A stretch of 64,000 nt of DNA from an uncultured bacterium (GTDB lineage Bacteria; Hydrogenedentota; Hydrogenedentia; Hydrogenedentales; Hydrogenedentaceae), in the NCBI GenBank assembly GCA_937124615.1, contig CAKZKR010000019.1, positions 37,476 to 101,475 on the forward strand, given 5' to 3'. Below the pieces are notes generated by a model. The model searched no databases. It was not told the DNA's origin and was given only the letters and a program-made list of their open reading frames with translations. Positions 1 through 8,560 of the stretch are shown one piece after another; position 1 is the first letter of the stretch; every line of letters starts with the position of its first letter. The position numbers and the translations under genes were made by a program.

Positions 1-993
1 GCACGGGAGAAGATAATTCTGGTAGAGGGTTATATTGATGTTTTGCGTTGTTTTCAGTGTGGGATTCGTAATGTTGTTGCGACTTGTGGTACGGCTTTAA
101 CTGCAGGTCAAGCCTATTTAATGAAACGATTTGCCCCGGAAGTGGTAATCGTATATGATGGTGATGAATCGGGATTGTCTGCTGCAGTAAGGGCTACTTC
201 GGTCTTATTACAAGCAGGGTTAACTGTTTATGCAGTAACACTTCCTGATGGTAAAGACCCTGATGATTTTTTAAAGAGCAATACCGTTGCGGAATGGGAA
301 GAACTTATTTCTTCAGCGTCTACTTTTTTTACCTTTTATATCCAGCAAAAGCAGAAGCTATTGAGCACCGCCCAGGGGAAAATAACTGTACTAAGTGAAT
401 TGTTTCGATTGATTTCAATGATGGATGAGGCTTCGATAAAGGAAGAGTTTCTAAAGGAAATAGCATCTGCTTTACGAATAAATTTTTGGGCGATTAAAAG
501 TGATTATGAACAATATATAAAGAATAATTATTCTGTTCGTAAAGAAATGAATAATATTTGTTCGAATAGTGTTTCGGTAGATGATATTGATTTTTTACAT
601 GGGCTTATAAATAATGAAAGTATAAGAATGCAGGCGAAAGAATTGTTTCAGCAGATTCCTTTTCCTGAAAGTCCTTTAGGTACGGTAATACAATATGTTT
701 TAGAAAATGAGGGGGTTGACCCTCGGTTTATGGAAGAAGGGGAAGGTAAGAATTTATTGCAGAAGGTGTTAATGTCCGATCCTGTTAGTGATGATTTGAT
801 TTCGTTGGCTATGGAACGGTTAAATCGAATACATATTGACTATATTAACCAACAAATTTCTTCTATACAAGAGAAGATTAAGGAAGCCGAGCAACGGAAG
901 CAGAAAGAAAGGTTAAAGGAACTTTTGAGTATACAGAAGGAATTAATTGCTACAAGACTTGAATTATATAACAAATGTTTCAAGAGGTGGTAA
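1..993 (+). CDS. dnaG: DNA primase, 3' part (truncated by window edge)
   Basis: The reading frame is open from the first base, so the gene is cut at its 5' end and about 330 C-terminal codons remain. The visible part opens inside the TOPRIM catalytic domain: the LVEGYID segment carries the catalytic Glu, and [10 protein letters not shown] carries the metal-binding Asp-x-Asp. After it comes a helical C-terminal region expected to bind the replicative helicase, ending in a Lys/Glu-rich coiled segment. DnaG makes RNA primers for lagging-strand synthesis. Its stop codon lies 2 bases before the preferred rpoD start, giving the dnaG-rpoD part of the classical macromolecular-synthesis operon. rpsU could lie upstream, outside the window. 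The ATG at 43 is internal and should not be taken as the start. Confidence 0.95.
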   Translation, partial: AREKIILVEGYIDVLRCFQCGIRNVVATCGTALTAGQAYLMKRFAPEVVIVYDGDESGLSAAVRATSVLLQAGLTVYAVTLPDGKDPDDFLKSNTVAEWEELISSASTFFTFYIQQKQKLLSTAQGKITVLSELFRLISMMDEASIKEEFLKEIASALRINFWAIKSDYEQYIKNNYSVRKEMNNICSNSVSVDDIDFLHGLINNESIRMQAKELFQQIPFPESPLGTVIQYVLENEGVDPRFMEEGEGKNLLQKVLMSDPVSDDLISLAMERLNRIHIDYINQQISSIQEKIKEAEQRKQKERLKELLSIQKELIATRLELYNKCFKRW

Positions 994-995
994 AT

Positions 996-2690
996 ATGGC
1001 GACAAAACAAAAAGTTTTGAAAAAGCGTAAGGATTTGGAATGGACTGTTCCAGAAGAGGAAGAGCCTATATTACTGGAGTATCTCTATGAGGCCCATGAA
1101 AGTCCAAGTGATACTTTGCGTGCGTTAGGTTATGAAAAGGCTCCTCTTTTGAAAGGTGTTGGGACTGCAGTTGAAGCCCAAAAATCGGAGATACTAAAGC
1201 CACAGACTCGTCCCGATGAGGGGATTCGTGTCTATTTAAGGGCCATGGGAAAAGTGCCTTTATTGACAAAAGAGAAAGAGGTGGGTATTGCAAAGAAGAT
1301 AGAAGAAGCGGAAAAAGAACTGGTGCGTGTTCTGTTGAGTGCCCCTTATACTGTTCATGAGTTTTTCCTTATCGCTACTCGTATTCGTTCGGGGCGTTTG
1401 GATCCTTCTCGTGTGATTGAATGTAGTGACAATACGAAGTTGGAAAAACTGAAGAAACAACTTTTACAAAGTGCTGACCAATTGGCTGTAATTCGTCAAC
1501 AGATACAGTCATTAGAAAAGAATATTGAAAAAGTAACGAAGAAAAAAGCGAAACAAAAGGGAAAAATCCGGTTAATTGAGAACTTACAAAACCAGGTAAA
1601 AGAATTGAGGGAGAAACAATATCAAATTTTGAGTAATTTTCCGCTGTGTGCAAGGGAAATTGTTAAAATTGGGAGGAAAATTAAGGCATTGGAACGGCGT
1701 ATCCTGAGTGCAAAGGATGAGATAAGTCAGTTGGAACATGAATTTGGTTTATCTGCAGATGAGATTATAAAGAAGGCCCATTCGGGTCGTGGAAGGAGAA
1801 GTACAAAAGATTCGGAGGCCATGTATCTTTATGATTGTGCTCAACGGCTTGAAATGGCAAGAGCTAAAATTAACCAGATACAGCGTGATGCACGAATGAA
1901 TCTTGAGCAAATTTCGGATCTTATTAAGACTGTTCGTGAAAAGGAAGATAGAATTAATGAGACAAAGGAAAAATTAGTTGAGGCCAACTTGCGGTTGGTT
2001 GTAAGTATTGCTAAAAAATATACGAATAGGGGGATGTCGTTTGAAGACCTTATTCAAGAGGGGAATATTGGCCTAATAAAGGCTGTGGATAAGTTTGAAT
2101 ACTGGCGGGGATATAAGTTTAGTACCTATGCAACATGGTGGATACGGCAGGCTATCACCCGTGCTATAGCAGACCAGGGACGAACGGTTCGTGTTCCTGT
2201 CCACATGATAGAATCGATTAATAAGTTAGCGAGGGCGAATCGCACGCTTGTCCAAAAATATGGGCGAGAACCAACTGAGGATGAAGTTGCGGATGAGATG
2301 GGACTGACGATTGAACGGGTGCATTCAATACGGAAAATATCTCAAGACCCGATGAGTTTAGAAACACCCATCGGTGATGATGGCGATACTACATTTGGTG
2401 ATTTTATAGAAGATGAGAATGTGGACAATCCTTCTGATACAACACAACATCGGTTGTTTATAGATAAAGTGAATGAGGTTTTGAAGACTTTAACGGAACG
2501 GGAAGAGAAAGTCATACGGTTGCGTTGGGGAATAGGGGATGGGTTTGCAAGGACATTGGAGGAAGTAGGGAGTGTTTTTAATGTTACTCGTGAACGTGTT
2601 CGACAAATAGAAGCAAAAGCCATACGGAAACTGAGACATACGTGGCGTTCACGGGAGTTACTCCCTTTCTTTAAAAGTTGCATAAAATAG
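996..2690 (+). CDS. rpoD: RNA polymerase primary sigma factor (sigma-70)
   Basis: This is the housekeeping sigma factor, about 564 residues. Region 1.2 starts near residue 68 ([16 protein letters not shown]). A long Lys/Glu-rich coiled-coil non-conserved region follows. Regions 2.1-2.4 lie at about 325-395, with [20 protein letters not shown], the [18 protein letters not shown] stretch and the [19 protein letters not shown] promoter-recognition segment. Region 4.2 is near 522-548 ([19 protein letters not shown]) and contacts the -35 box. I chose the ATG at 996 because AGAGGTGG sits five bases upstream; an in-frame ATG at 975 lies inside dnaG and lacks such a site. The arrangement implies co-transcription with dnaG. 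Confidence 0.96.
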   Translation: MATKQKVLKKRKDLEWTVPEEEEPILLEYLYEAHESPSDTLRALGYEKAPLLKGVGTAVEAQKSEILKPQTRPDEGIRVYLRAMGKVPLLTKEKEVGIAKKIEEAEKELVRVLLSAPYTVHEFFLIATRIRSGRLDPSRVIECSDNTKLEKLKKQLLQSADQLAVIRQQIQSLEKNIEKVTKKKAKQKGKIRLIENLQNQVKELREKQYQILSNFPLCAREIVKIGRKIKALERRILSAKDEISQLEHEFGLSADEIIKKAHSGRGRRSTKDSEAMYLYDCAQRLEMARAKINQIQRDARMNLEQISDLIKTVREKEDRINETKEKLVEANLRLVVSIAKKYTNRGMSFEDLIQEGNIGLIKAVDKFEYWRGYKFSTYATWWIRQAITRAIADQGRTVRVPVHMIESINKLARANRTLVQKYGREPTEDEVADEMGLTIERVHSIRKISQDPMSLETPIGDDGDTTFGDFIEDENVDNPSDTTQHRLFIDKVNEVLKTLTEREEKVIRLRWGIGDGFARTLEEVGSVFNVTRERVRQIEAKAIRKLRHTWRSRELLPFFKSCIK

Positions 2691-2730
2691 TCAAAGTTGG
2701 TAAAATATGTGTTGCACTTATTTATCCTTT

Positions 2731-2804
2731 GGGCCCTTAGCTCAGTAGGTCAGAGCAGGTGACTCATAATCACTTGGTCGCAGGTTCGAGTCCTGCAGGG
2801 CCCA
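2731..2804 (+). tRNA. tRNA with CAU anticodon, probably tRNA-Ile2 (lysidine type)
   Basis: A full cloverleaf can be drawn. The acceptor stem is GGGCCCT with AGGGCCC, the D arm is GCTC/GAGC, the anticodon stem is GGTGA/TCACT around loop CTCATAA, and the T arm is GCAGG/CCTGC around TTCGAGT. The discriminator base is A, and no CCA end is encoded. The anticodon CAU could be Met or Ile2. C4-G69 and C5-G68 in the acceptor stem are the determinants that the lysidine synthetase TilS recognises in E. coli tRNA-Ile2, and the overall sequence resembles that tRNA more than elongator Met. The paired first acceptor base pair argues against an initiator tRNA. Confidence 0.9.
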
Positions 2805-2841
2805 CTTTTATTGGGAATAAAAGACATAGAGGGTCGTTGTA

Positions 2842-3840
2842 CTAGATTTGAAAATCCATTTTGTTGTTGGGAACTGAAAAATTGAGGGGAGCGTTATCAA
2901 AAGTACGAAGGTTCCCTCGCCAATGAGTTTCTACAAGTCCGACTTCATGGGCCAATGAACAAAGTTTTATTATTTCTTCGGGAGTTATATTGTCATTTTT
3001 TAAAGTGAATAGTGGATTTTTATATGAGGAATTTGGAGCATATCCACGGAATTCGACCTGTTTTGTTTCTGGAAGTGAATTTTTTATAAAGAGAGAAATT
3101 TTGTGGATAATTTCTGGCGAATTTGTAAAACCGGGAACAATTGGTATGCGAATATAAATTGGTTTCTCGGACATGGCGAGGGTGTGAAGGTTACGGAGGT
3201 AAATGTCAAAAGGGATATTGCTGACACTTTGCCATATTTCTTTATCGATGGTAAATAAATGAAGTGAGATAGCGTCGGTGTATTCAAGTGCTCGATACCA
3301 TAGTTCGGAATTAGATATACCGGCACAGCTGTTGAGCATGATGTGGTTTATAGGGAGTGTTTTTAATGATTCAAGTAGGTGAAGCATAGGGTTCCCTTGA
3401 AGTAAGGGTTCTCCACCACCTAAGGTTATATTTCGTGGAGGAATTTGTAGATTGAGTTCATATTCGACCAGCGATATAATTTGTTCAATCGAGATGTAGT
3501 CCCCAGCAGGCATTAGACCCCCTTTTTTGCAGACTTCCCAACAGGCACCACAGAAATTACATTTATCCTCGTTAATGAGTATTGTCCCATTTGTATGTTG
3601 CAGGGCCTTTTCTTTGCATTCTTTTATACATTGGAAATCATGGATGCACTTATTATTTTTCCATCGAATCTCAGGTTTTACTTTTTGAAGAAATGGATTT
3701 AAGCACCAGGGACAAAATAAACTACAACCTTTGAAGTATAGTGCAAGTCGAATTCCTGGTCCGTCATTTGTGGATAGACTATCCCATCCGTATAATACTA
3801 ATTTTTCTGTCTTCTGTGTCCCTTTGGTGCCTGTGTTCAT
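2842..3840 (-). CDS. Radical SAM glycyl-radical-enzyme activating protein
   Basis: This is an activase of the PflA family, which uses S-adenosylmethionine and a [4Fe-4S] cluster to install a glycyl radical on a partner enzyme. From the ATG at 3840, the family motif NDGPGIR is at about 25-31 and the radical-SAM Cys-x3-Cys-x2-Cys is C39/C43/C46 (CSLFCPWC). Two ferredoxin-like Cys clusters follow (around CIHDFQCIKEC and CNFCGACWEVC). The LGGGEPLLQ segment matches the SAM-binding GGE motif. No glycyl-radical enzyme gene lies beside it, so the partner is unknown. In-frame ATGs at 3873 and 3900 would add a hydrophobic, AT-rich leader without a ribosome site; I prefer 3840, but that start also has a weak site. 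Confidence 0.85.
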   Translation of the reverse strand: MNTGTKGTQKTEKLVLYGWDSLSTNDGPGIRLALYFKGCSLFCPWCLNPFLQKVKPEIRWKNNKCIHDFQCIKECKEKALQHTNGTILINEDKCNFCGACWEVCKKGGLMPAGDYISIEQIISLVEYELNLQIPPRNITLGGGEPLLQGNPMLHLLESLKTLPINHIMLNSCAGISNSELWYRALEYTDAISLHLFTIDKEIWQSVSNIPFDIYLRNLHTLAMSEKPIYIRIPIVPGFTNSPEIIHKISLFIKNSLPETKQVEFRGYAPNSSYKNPLFTLKNDNITPEEIIKLCSLAHEVGLVETHWRGNLRTFDNAPLNFSVPNNKMDFQI

Positions 3841-4104
3841 GGTATTGTTCTTTATTGTTAATAACAGATACATTATGACAAAAATAATGTGTTTTTTCAA
3901 GAATTTTTATATTTTTATAAACGGATATTTGCAAAATATTTATATATTGTTTTGTTATATAATGATTTATAACTTTTCTATGGTTATAAAATATAGATTT
4001 TTGGTTTTCTTTGTTCTTTTTTTATCGTTTGATTTTATATTATTTGATTTAACATAATTTTGGATTTATCAAACATTGAAAGTTTTAATGAGGCATTTTT
4101 GAAA

Positions 4105-4827
4105 ATGTTAATGTGTAAGAAATATTCGTTTTTTATTTTCTTTATTATCCTTTTTGTATTGGGGTTGACTTCCTGTAATTCGTATTTTGAGAATAGAAAG
4201 AAACCGGATAGCCCGGGTTTGTCTAAAACGGAACAGGAAATATTAGGTTCATATAATCCGAATGCGGTGGTGAATAATACAAACCTGAAAAAGAATATAG
4301 GTGATATAGAGAGTGATTTACAGATATTAATTTTGATACCGGACAAGATGGTACCGAGTAATAGTCGAATCCAAAGAGAAGAAGGAGCCCATGGAAAAAT
4401 CGCTCGTATAGAGATGGAGTTATTCCCTCCATATCCGGAGAAGATGGTAGCCGAGATTCGTCTTATTTCGAGAGGTGCTATTGATTATGCAGAGTATCCT
4501 GTAAAGGTAGATGGAAGAATTATTCGGGATGGGAAGCAAGTAGGGGAATTCCATACTGTGTTAGCGGGAGCCATGAAGGGGGATAATATTTCTGTTTCTA
4601 CGGAGACAATGTTTCCAACGAAGTTTGAAATCGATTTGTGGGACAGGGCCCCTACAGAGGTTTTTTCGACTTTGTTGTATACTCGGGCAAAATTGTCTTT
4701 GTATGATCCGTTGACGGAACCCCGTAAAATATTAGATGGTGATGGTTCTGTGCAACCCTTAGATGAAACGGAGGTTCTGGGAAATCCGTTACGGATAACG
4801 CTAATGAAGGGAGGAGAGACAAAATGA
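4105..4827 (+). CDS. Putative lipoprotein of unknown function
   Basis: I do not recognise this 240-residue protein. A basic start and a hydrophobic stretch end in a lipobox (LTSC near residue 24), so it should be exported, acylated and anchored in a membrane. The mature part has no cysteine-rich or enzymatic motif I can name; it is mixed and predicted to be beta-rich. The ATG at 4105 is chosen because it gives a compact signal peptide with GAGG 11 bases upstream. A TTG at 4060 would add a charged extension before the signal. The stop overlaps the start of the PIG-L deacetylase by four bases (ATGA), so the two are translationally coupled and probably work in the same envelope process. Confidence 0.7.
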   Translation: MLMCKKYSFFIFFIILFVLGLTSCNSYFENRKKPDSPGLSKTEQEILGSYNPNAVVNNTNLKKNIGDIESDLQILILIPDKMVPSNSRIQREEGAHGKIARIEMELFPPYPEKMVAEIRLISRGAIDYAEYPVKVDGRIIRDGKQVGEFHTVLAGAMKGDNISVSTETMFPTKFEIDLWDRAPTEVFSTLLYTRAKLSLYDPLTEPRKILDGDGSVQPLDETEVLGNPLRITLMKGGETK

Positions 4828-5651
4828 ATATAGTTTGTATTGGAGCTCATCCTGACGATGCGGAGTGGTATGCGGGGGGTAGTATGGTATTGTGGTCGAG
4901 TAAAGGGCATAAAGTATATGCAGTGTCTGTTACAAAAGGAGATATTGGGCATCAAGAAATAGAACCTCATGAATTGGAGAGGATTCGGCGAGCAGAGGCA
5001 GAAGAATCTGCGAGAAGAGGGGGATATATTTCTGTGGTATTGGATTTTCCCGATGGTTCTTTGATGCCTACGCTCGAGGCGCGTCGTGAGATAGTTGCTT
5101 TACTTCGTCGTTTGAAGGCGGAGGTGGTTCTTACGCATCGACCTTGTGATTATCACCCTGACCATAGGGCTTGCGGTGTGCTTGTTCAAGATTCAGCGTT
5201 TTTGGTTACAGTTCCACATTTCTGTCCTGAGGAACCTGCTTTGTCTCAAAGTCCTTTTTGTTTGTATATGATGGATATGTTTCAGAAGCCTGTGCCTTTT
5301 TGTCCGGATTTTGCAGTAGATATTAGTGAAGTAATGGACAGGAAATGGGAGATGCTGGATGCCATGAGTTCTCAGATGTATGAGTGGTTGCCATGGTTGG
5401 ACCATCAATTGGAAGAAGTCCCGAAGGATACCGAATTACGCAAACAGTGGCTTTGTGAGCGATGGGATGGTTTGTTTCGGATGCCGGCATTCTATTTTCG
5501 CAATCTTTTTGAGAAGGAATTGGAAGGGTATGATAAGTCTTTTGAGTATGTTGAATATTTTGAACGATGCGAATATGGTAGGGCCCCTTCTCGTTTAGAA
5601 ATAAGTGAGTTGTTTACATTGGAAAGAAAAACTTCGAAAGGGATAATTTAA
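4824..5651 (+). CDS. PIG-L/LmbE family N-deacetylase
   Basis: The N-terminus carries the zinc-binding AHPDDAE motif (H9, D11, D12), and a second ligand segment HRPCDYHPDHRAC lies near residues 105-117. These mark the PIG-L superfamily, which removes acetyl groups from N-acetylglucosamine-type sugars or related small molecules. At 275 residues it is a normal length for bacterial members. The substrate cannot be told from sequence; the family includes bacillithiol, mycothiol and antibiotic pathway enzymes. It overlaps the preceding lipoprotein gene by four bases, and a SIMPL-like exported protein follows after 16 bases, so the three probably form one operon. Confidence 0.85.
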   Translation: MNIVCIGAHPDDAEWYAGGSMVLWSSKGHKVYAVSVTKGDIGHQEIEPHELERIRRAEAEESARRGGYISVVLDFPDGSLMPTLEARREIVALLRRLKAEVVLTHRPCDYHPDHRACGVLVQDSAFLVTVPHFCPEEPALSQSPFCLYMMDMFQKPVPFCPDFAVDISEVMDRKWEMLDAMSSQMYEWLPWLDHQLEEVPKDTELRKQWLCERWDGLFRMPAFYFRNLFEKELEGYDKSFEYVEYFERCEYGRAPSRLEISELFTLERKTSKGII

Positions 5652-5667
5652 TTATTGAGAGGTGAGT

Positions 5668-6363
5668 ATGGACAAAAAAAGAAGATATGCATTTATAATA
5701 TGCTGTTATTTGTTCTTGTTTTTTTTTCCCGCTGTTTGGGGTGAGGAGGCTTCAGGGTCTTTTGCCCGGGTGGTTTCTCAAGGTAAAAGTGAAATAACTG
5801 CTGTCCCAACGCATGTAGAGTTTCAATTTGTTCGTAGGACACAAGATAGTAATTTTGACCTTGCTTTTAAGTGTATTCAGGACTTTGAAACAAAATTACG
5901 ATTGAAATTTACGGAAGAAAGTCCACGTCCCGTTGAGATTCAAAGTTTGGGGCCTCTATATAGTTTGAAGAATGAACCGAATATCGAGGTAACAGTTACG
6001 GCCGTTTTTTCTTTAGCAGGAATTGTTTCTGTTGAAAATGGCACGATATTGTTTGCTAAATTGTGGGACAAAATGCGTAATCTTGCAAATGAGTTTTCTG
6101 CGGATTTGAAAGGTCCTTATCTGCGGGTTCAAAATGAGGAGGGTGTTATTCGTTCTGCTATTAATTCGGCTATTGAGAATGCATATTCACCCGCGGATGC
6201 CGGAGCCGGAGCTCTTCGTGGGGGGATTTATGCTGTTGAGAAGGTCGAGATTAATAAGATTGAGTGGGAAAATGATGGTCGAGAGGAAGGAGATGCAATA
6301 TCTATTACAGAACTCCGTTGTAAATCTACAGTTACTGTTACCTATTTAGTTAGTCAAATGTAA
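5668..6363 (+). CDS. Exported SIMPL/DUF541-like protein
   Basis: This protein is about 231 residues. A signal peptide (about residues 1-23, ending near VWGEE) is followed by a segment whose beginning, VVSQGKSEITAVPTHVEFQF, looks like the SIMPL/DUF541 fold: a small Gly near the start, a conserved Pro, then alternating hydrophobic strands and a long helix. The AINSAIENAY...ADAGAGALR region resembles the family's second helix. SIMPL proteins are periplasmic or outer-membrane associated and poorly understood. The ATG at 5668 has AGAGG five bases upstream; the GTG at 5662 overlaps that site and is less likely. It ends convergently six bases from the histidine kinase stop. The family call is tentative. 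Confidence 0.6.
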   Translation: MDKKRRYAFIICCYLFLFFFPAVWGEEASGSFARVVSQGKSEITAVPTHVEFQFVRRTQDSNFDLAFKCIQDFETKLRLKFTEESPRPVEIQSLGPLYSLKNEPNIEVTVTAVFSLAGIVSVENGTILFAKLWDKMRNLANEFSADLKGPYLRVQNEEGVIRSAINSAIENAYSPADAGAGALRGGIYAVEKVEINKIEWENDGREEGDAISITELRCKSTVTVTYLVSQM

Positions 6364-6369
6364 TAGGAT

Positions 6370-7131
6370 TTATTCATGTAGTAGGGCCACTTTTGGATTG
6401 TCAAAAGGTATCCAGATAGAGAAGCCATCTTCAGGCGTATATTTTAGCGAGCCATTGTGTTCATCTATCATTTTGGCTGCGATGGGTAATCCTAATCCGA
6501 GATGCCAGAGGTTTTTTGTGGTTGTGTATTGAGTAAAGGCCTTTTCTAGGAAATCTGAAGGAATAGGTGGTCCGTTATCCTTGATAGATATGGTAATCCC
6601 GTCGTTGTCACTTTGGGAGGTTGCTTTTATTGTTCGTGGGTCGTTTTCATCATTCGGATCTTTTAATTCTAAATTTTCTTCTGCGTTTTTTATAATATGA
6701 ATCAAAGCCAGTTGTATCCGCGGAAGGTCCATAACAATGGGTCTTGTATCGGGTTCAAGATCTTTTTCAACATTTATTTTCAGTATTTTATGATAGTATT
6801 TTCTCAATCGGAAGACGGTGTCTATAAGTTCGGATACTTCTACAAGTGTTATAAGAGTATCTCTAGTTCGTGAAATGGTGTTTAATCCGTTCATAAGTGT
6901 GGAGCAATCTTGAACGCACTCAACGATTTTACCCAACATCCGATGGCTTTCTTCTCCTGGGGATGTGTCCATTTGAAGTAGTTCTGCGTAGGCCATAATG
7001 GCACCTAAATAATTATTGGTGTCATGGATTACGCTATTGATACATAATCCTGCTGTGGCTAATCGATGAAGTTTTTCAATGCGCTCTTCTATGTTGGACA
7101 AATTGTTTTTTGAGAAATTATCCTCTAGCAC
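6370..7131 (-). CDS. Stand-alone histidine kinase without sensor domain
   Basis: The 253-residue protein starts at GTG 7131. The phospho-acceptor helix contains VIHDTNNYLGAI, with the expected His at residue 36, followed by an ATPase domain. That domain shows an N-box-like IIKNAEENL, a G1 box ISIKDNGPPIP and a G2 segment GLGLPIAAKMIDEHNG. There is no transmembrane, PAS or GAF domain, so any signal must come from partner proteins or a soluble ligand. The His-Asp-x-Asn-Asn arrangement resembles NtrB-like kinases (His-Glu-x-Asn-Asn). No response regulator is adjacent, making it an orphan. Its ribosome site lies inside a short palindrome (7137-7149). Confidence 0.82.
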   Translation of the reverse strand: MLEDNFSKNNLSNIEERIEKLHRLATAGLCINSVIHDTNNYLGAIMAYAELLQMDTSPGEESHRMLGKIVECVQDCSTLMNGLNTISRTRDTLITLVEVSELIDTVFRLRKYYHKILKINVEKDLEPDTRPIVMDLPRIQLALIHIIKNAEENLELKDPNDENDPRTIKATSQSDNDGITISIKDNGPPIPSDFLEKAFTQYTTTKNLWHLGLGLPIAAKMIDEHNGSLKYTPEDGFSIWIPFDNPKVALLHE

Positions 7132-7136
7132 TCTTT

Positions 7137-7149
7137 AACTCCCGGAGTT
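7137..7149. repeat. Perfect 6+1+6 palindrome over the kinase ribosome-binding site
   Basis: The sequence AACTCCCGGAGTT is a perfect inverted repeat around one central base. On the minus strand it contains the GGGAG ribosome site of the histidine kinase, which starts at GTG 7131. It could be a protein-binding operator or a small hairpin masking the ribosome site; the sequence alone cannot decide. Confidence 0.5.
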
Positions 7150-7228
7150 GGTGTTCTGTTGTTAAATATTTGTTAAAGTTTAATATTTTAATCAGAGAGT
7201 TTTCAAAAAAGTATATGTAGTAAGGTGT

Positions 7229-8470
7229 TTAGGAATTGTTACTGAAGCGAGCAACAACAGCACCTGCAAATTCACTGCATTTTACCTCTTGTGCGCCTGT
7301 TGTTAGTCTTGCGAAGTCATAAGTTACAATTCGGTCCTGGTAAGTTTTTGTCAATGCGCGGATAATGACATCAACGACTTCGTTCCAGCCGATGTACTCA
7401 AACATCATAACGCCGGAGAGGATAAGGCTACTCGGATTTACTTTATCTAAATTTGCATATTTGGGTGCGGTTCCGTGTGTTGCTTCGAAAATAGCATAAC
7501 CATTTTCATAATTAATGTTTGCACCGGGAGCAATACCAATTCCACCTACTTGTGCGGCTATGGCATCGCTTATATAATCTCCATTCAGGTTCATTGTAGC
7601 AACGACATCAAATTCCCGTGGACGTGTTAGTATTTGTTGTAGGAAAATATCTGCAATGGTGTCTTTGACGAGTAGTTTGTTGCCGGGATTTCCGTTGCAA
7701 TCATTCCAGCAAACGGCAGAATCTGCAAATTCTTCTCGAACCAATTCGTAGCCCCAATTCAGGAAGGCCCCTTCGGTATATTTCATAATGTTGCCTTTAT
7801 GGACAAGAGTTACGGAGTTTCGTCCGTGGGCTAATGCATATTGGATTGCAGAACGGATAAGGCGTTTTGAACCTGTTTCGCTTATAGGTTTAATACCAAT
7901 TCCTGAATCGGGTTTGATGTTCCAACCAAATTCTTTTTTACAGAAGTCAATTATTTTTTTTGCTTGCTCGGACCGGGTAGGAAATTCGAAGCCTGCATAA
8001 ACATCTTCGGTGTTTTCACGGAATATTACTACATTAATGTCTTCAGGGTTTTTTACCGGACTGGGAACACCGGGAAAATAACGAACAGGTCGAACGCAGG
8101 CGAATAAATCCAGCATCTGCCGTAGTGTTACATTCAGACTTCGAAAACCTCCTCCTATGGGTGTTGTTAAGGGGCCTTTGACTGCAATTTGGTATTCACG
8201 AATTTTCTCGAGCGTTTCTTCGGGTAGATATGTATTGGCTAATTTGTTTGCTTTTTCACCTGCGTATAATTCCATCCACGCTATTTTTCTTTTATCCCCG
8301 TAACAAAATTCAACAGCAGAATCGAATAGGTGTTTAGATGCTTTCCATATATCGGGTCCTGTGCCGTCTCCTTCGATAAATCCGATAATAGGATGGTCTG
8401 GTGTCTGAATGATACCCTCTTTGAAGATGATTTTTTCTCCGTCAGGAACCTGAATCAAACCTGTTTTCAT
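7229..8470 (-). CDS. icd: Isocitrate dehydrogenase, NADP-dependent type
   Basis: This enzyme converts isocitrate to 2-oxoglutarate and CO2 in the citric-acid cycle. The 413-residue length matches the E. coli type. The substrate loop SLNVTLRQ has the Ser that is phosphorylated in E. coli, and [16 protein letters not shown] is characteristic. Cofactor residues favour NADP: the [15 protein letters not shown] segment keeps Lys-Tyr, and TYDFARL keeps the Tyr and Arg that contact the 2'-phosphate. A strong ribosome site (AGAGGAG, eight bases upstream) supports the ATG at 8470. It lies 90 bases downstream of serA on the same strand and may share its transcript. Confidence 0.96.
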   Translation of the reverse strand: MKTGLIQVPDGEKIIFKEGIIQTPDHPIIGFIEGDGTGPDIWKASKHLFDSAVEFCYGDKRKIAWMELYAGEKANKLANTYLPEETLEKIREYQIAVKGPLTTPIGGGFRSLNVTLRQMLDLFACVRPVRYFPGVPSPVKNPEDINVVIFRENTEDVYAGFEFPTRSEQAKKIIDFCKKEFGWNIKPDSGIGIKPISETGSKRLIRSAIQYALAHGRNSVTLVHKGNIMKYTEGAFLNWGYELVREEFADSAVCWNDCNGNPGNKLLVKDTIADIFLQQILTRPREFDVVATMNLNGDYISDAIAAQVGGIGIAPGANINYENGYAIFEATHGTAPKYANLDKVNPSSLILSGVMMFEYIGWNEVVDVIIRALTKTYQDRIVTYDFARLTTGAQEVKCSEFAGAVVARFSNNS

Positions 8471-8560
8471 GTTTTATTCTCCTCTGTATATTTATTCGAT
8501 TTTGAGAAAAAACAACTCTACTGTTTTTTTGACAATCTTTCTCTATTTTTTATTGTGAAT

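Noticed and set aside
975..995. In-frame ATG at 975 as the rpoD start
   Set aside because: It lies inside dnaG and has no ribosome site, while ATG 996 has AGAGGTGG at good spacing.
2805..2823. AT-rich stem CTTTTAT/ATAAAAG after the tRNA as a terminator
   Set aside because: The stem is weak and is followed by ACATAG rather than a T run on the plus strand.
8480..8560. Paired A/T run between serA and icd as a serA terminator
   Set aside because: The stem is only A-T pairs around GTAGAG, which is common by chance in this AT-rich DNA.
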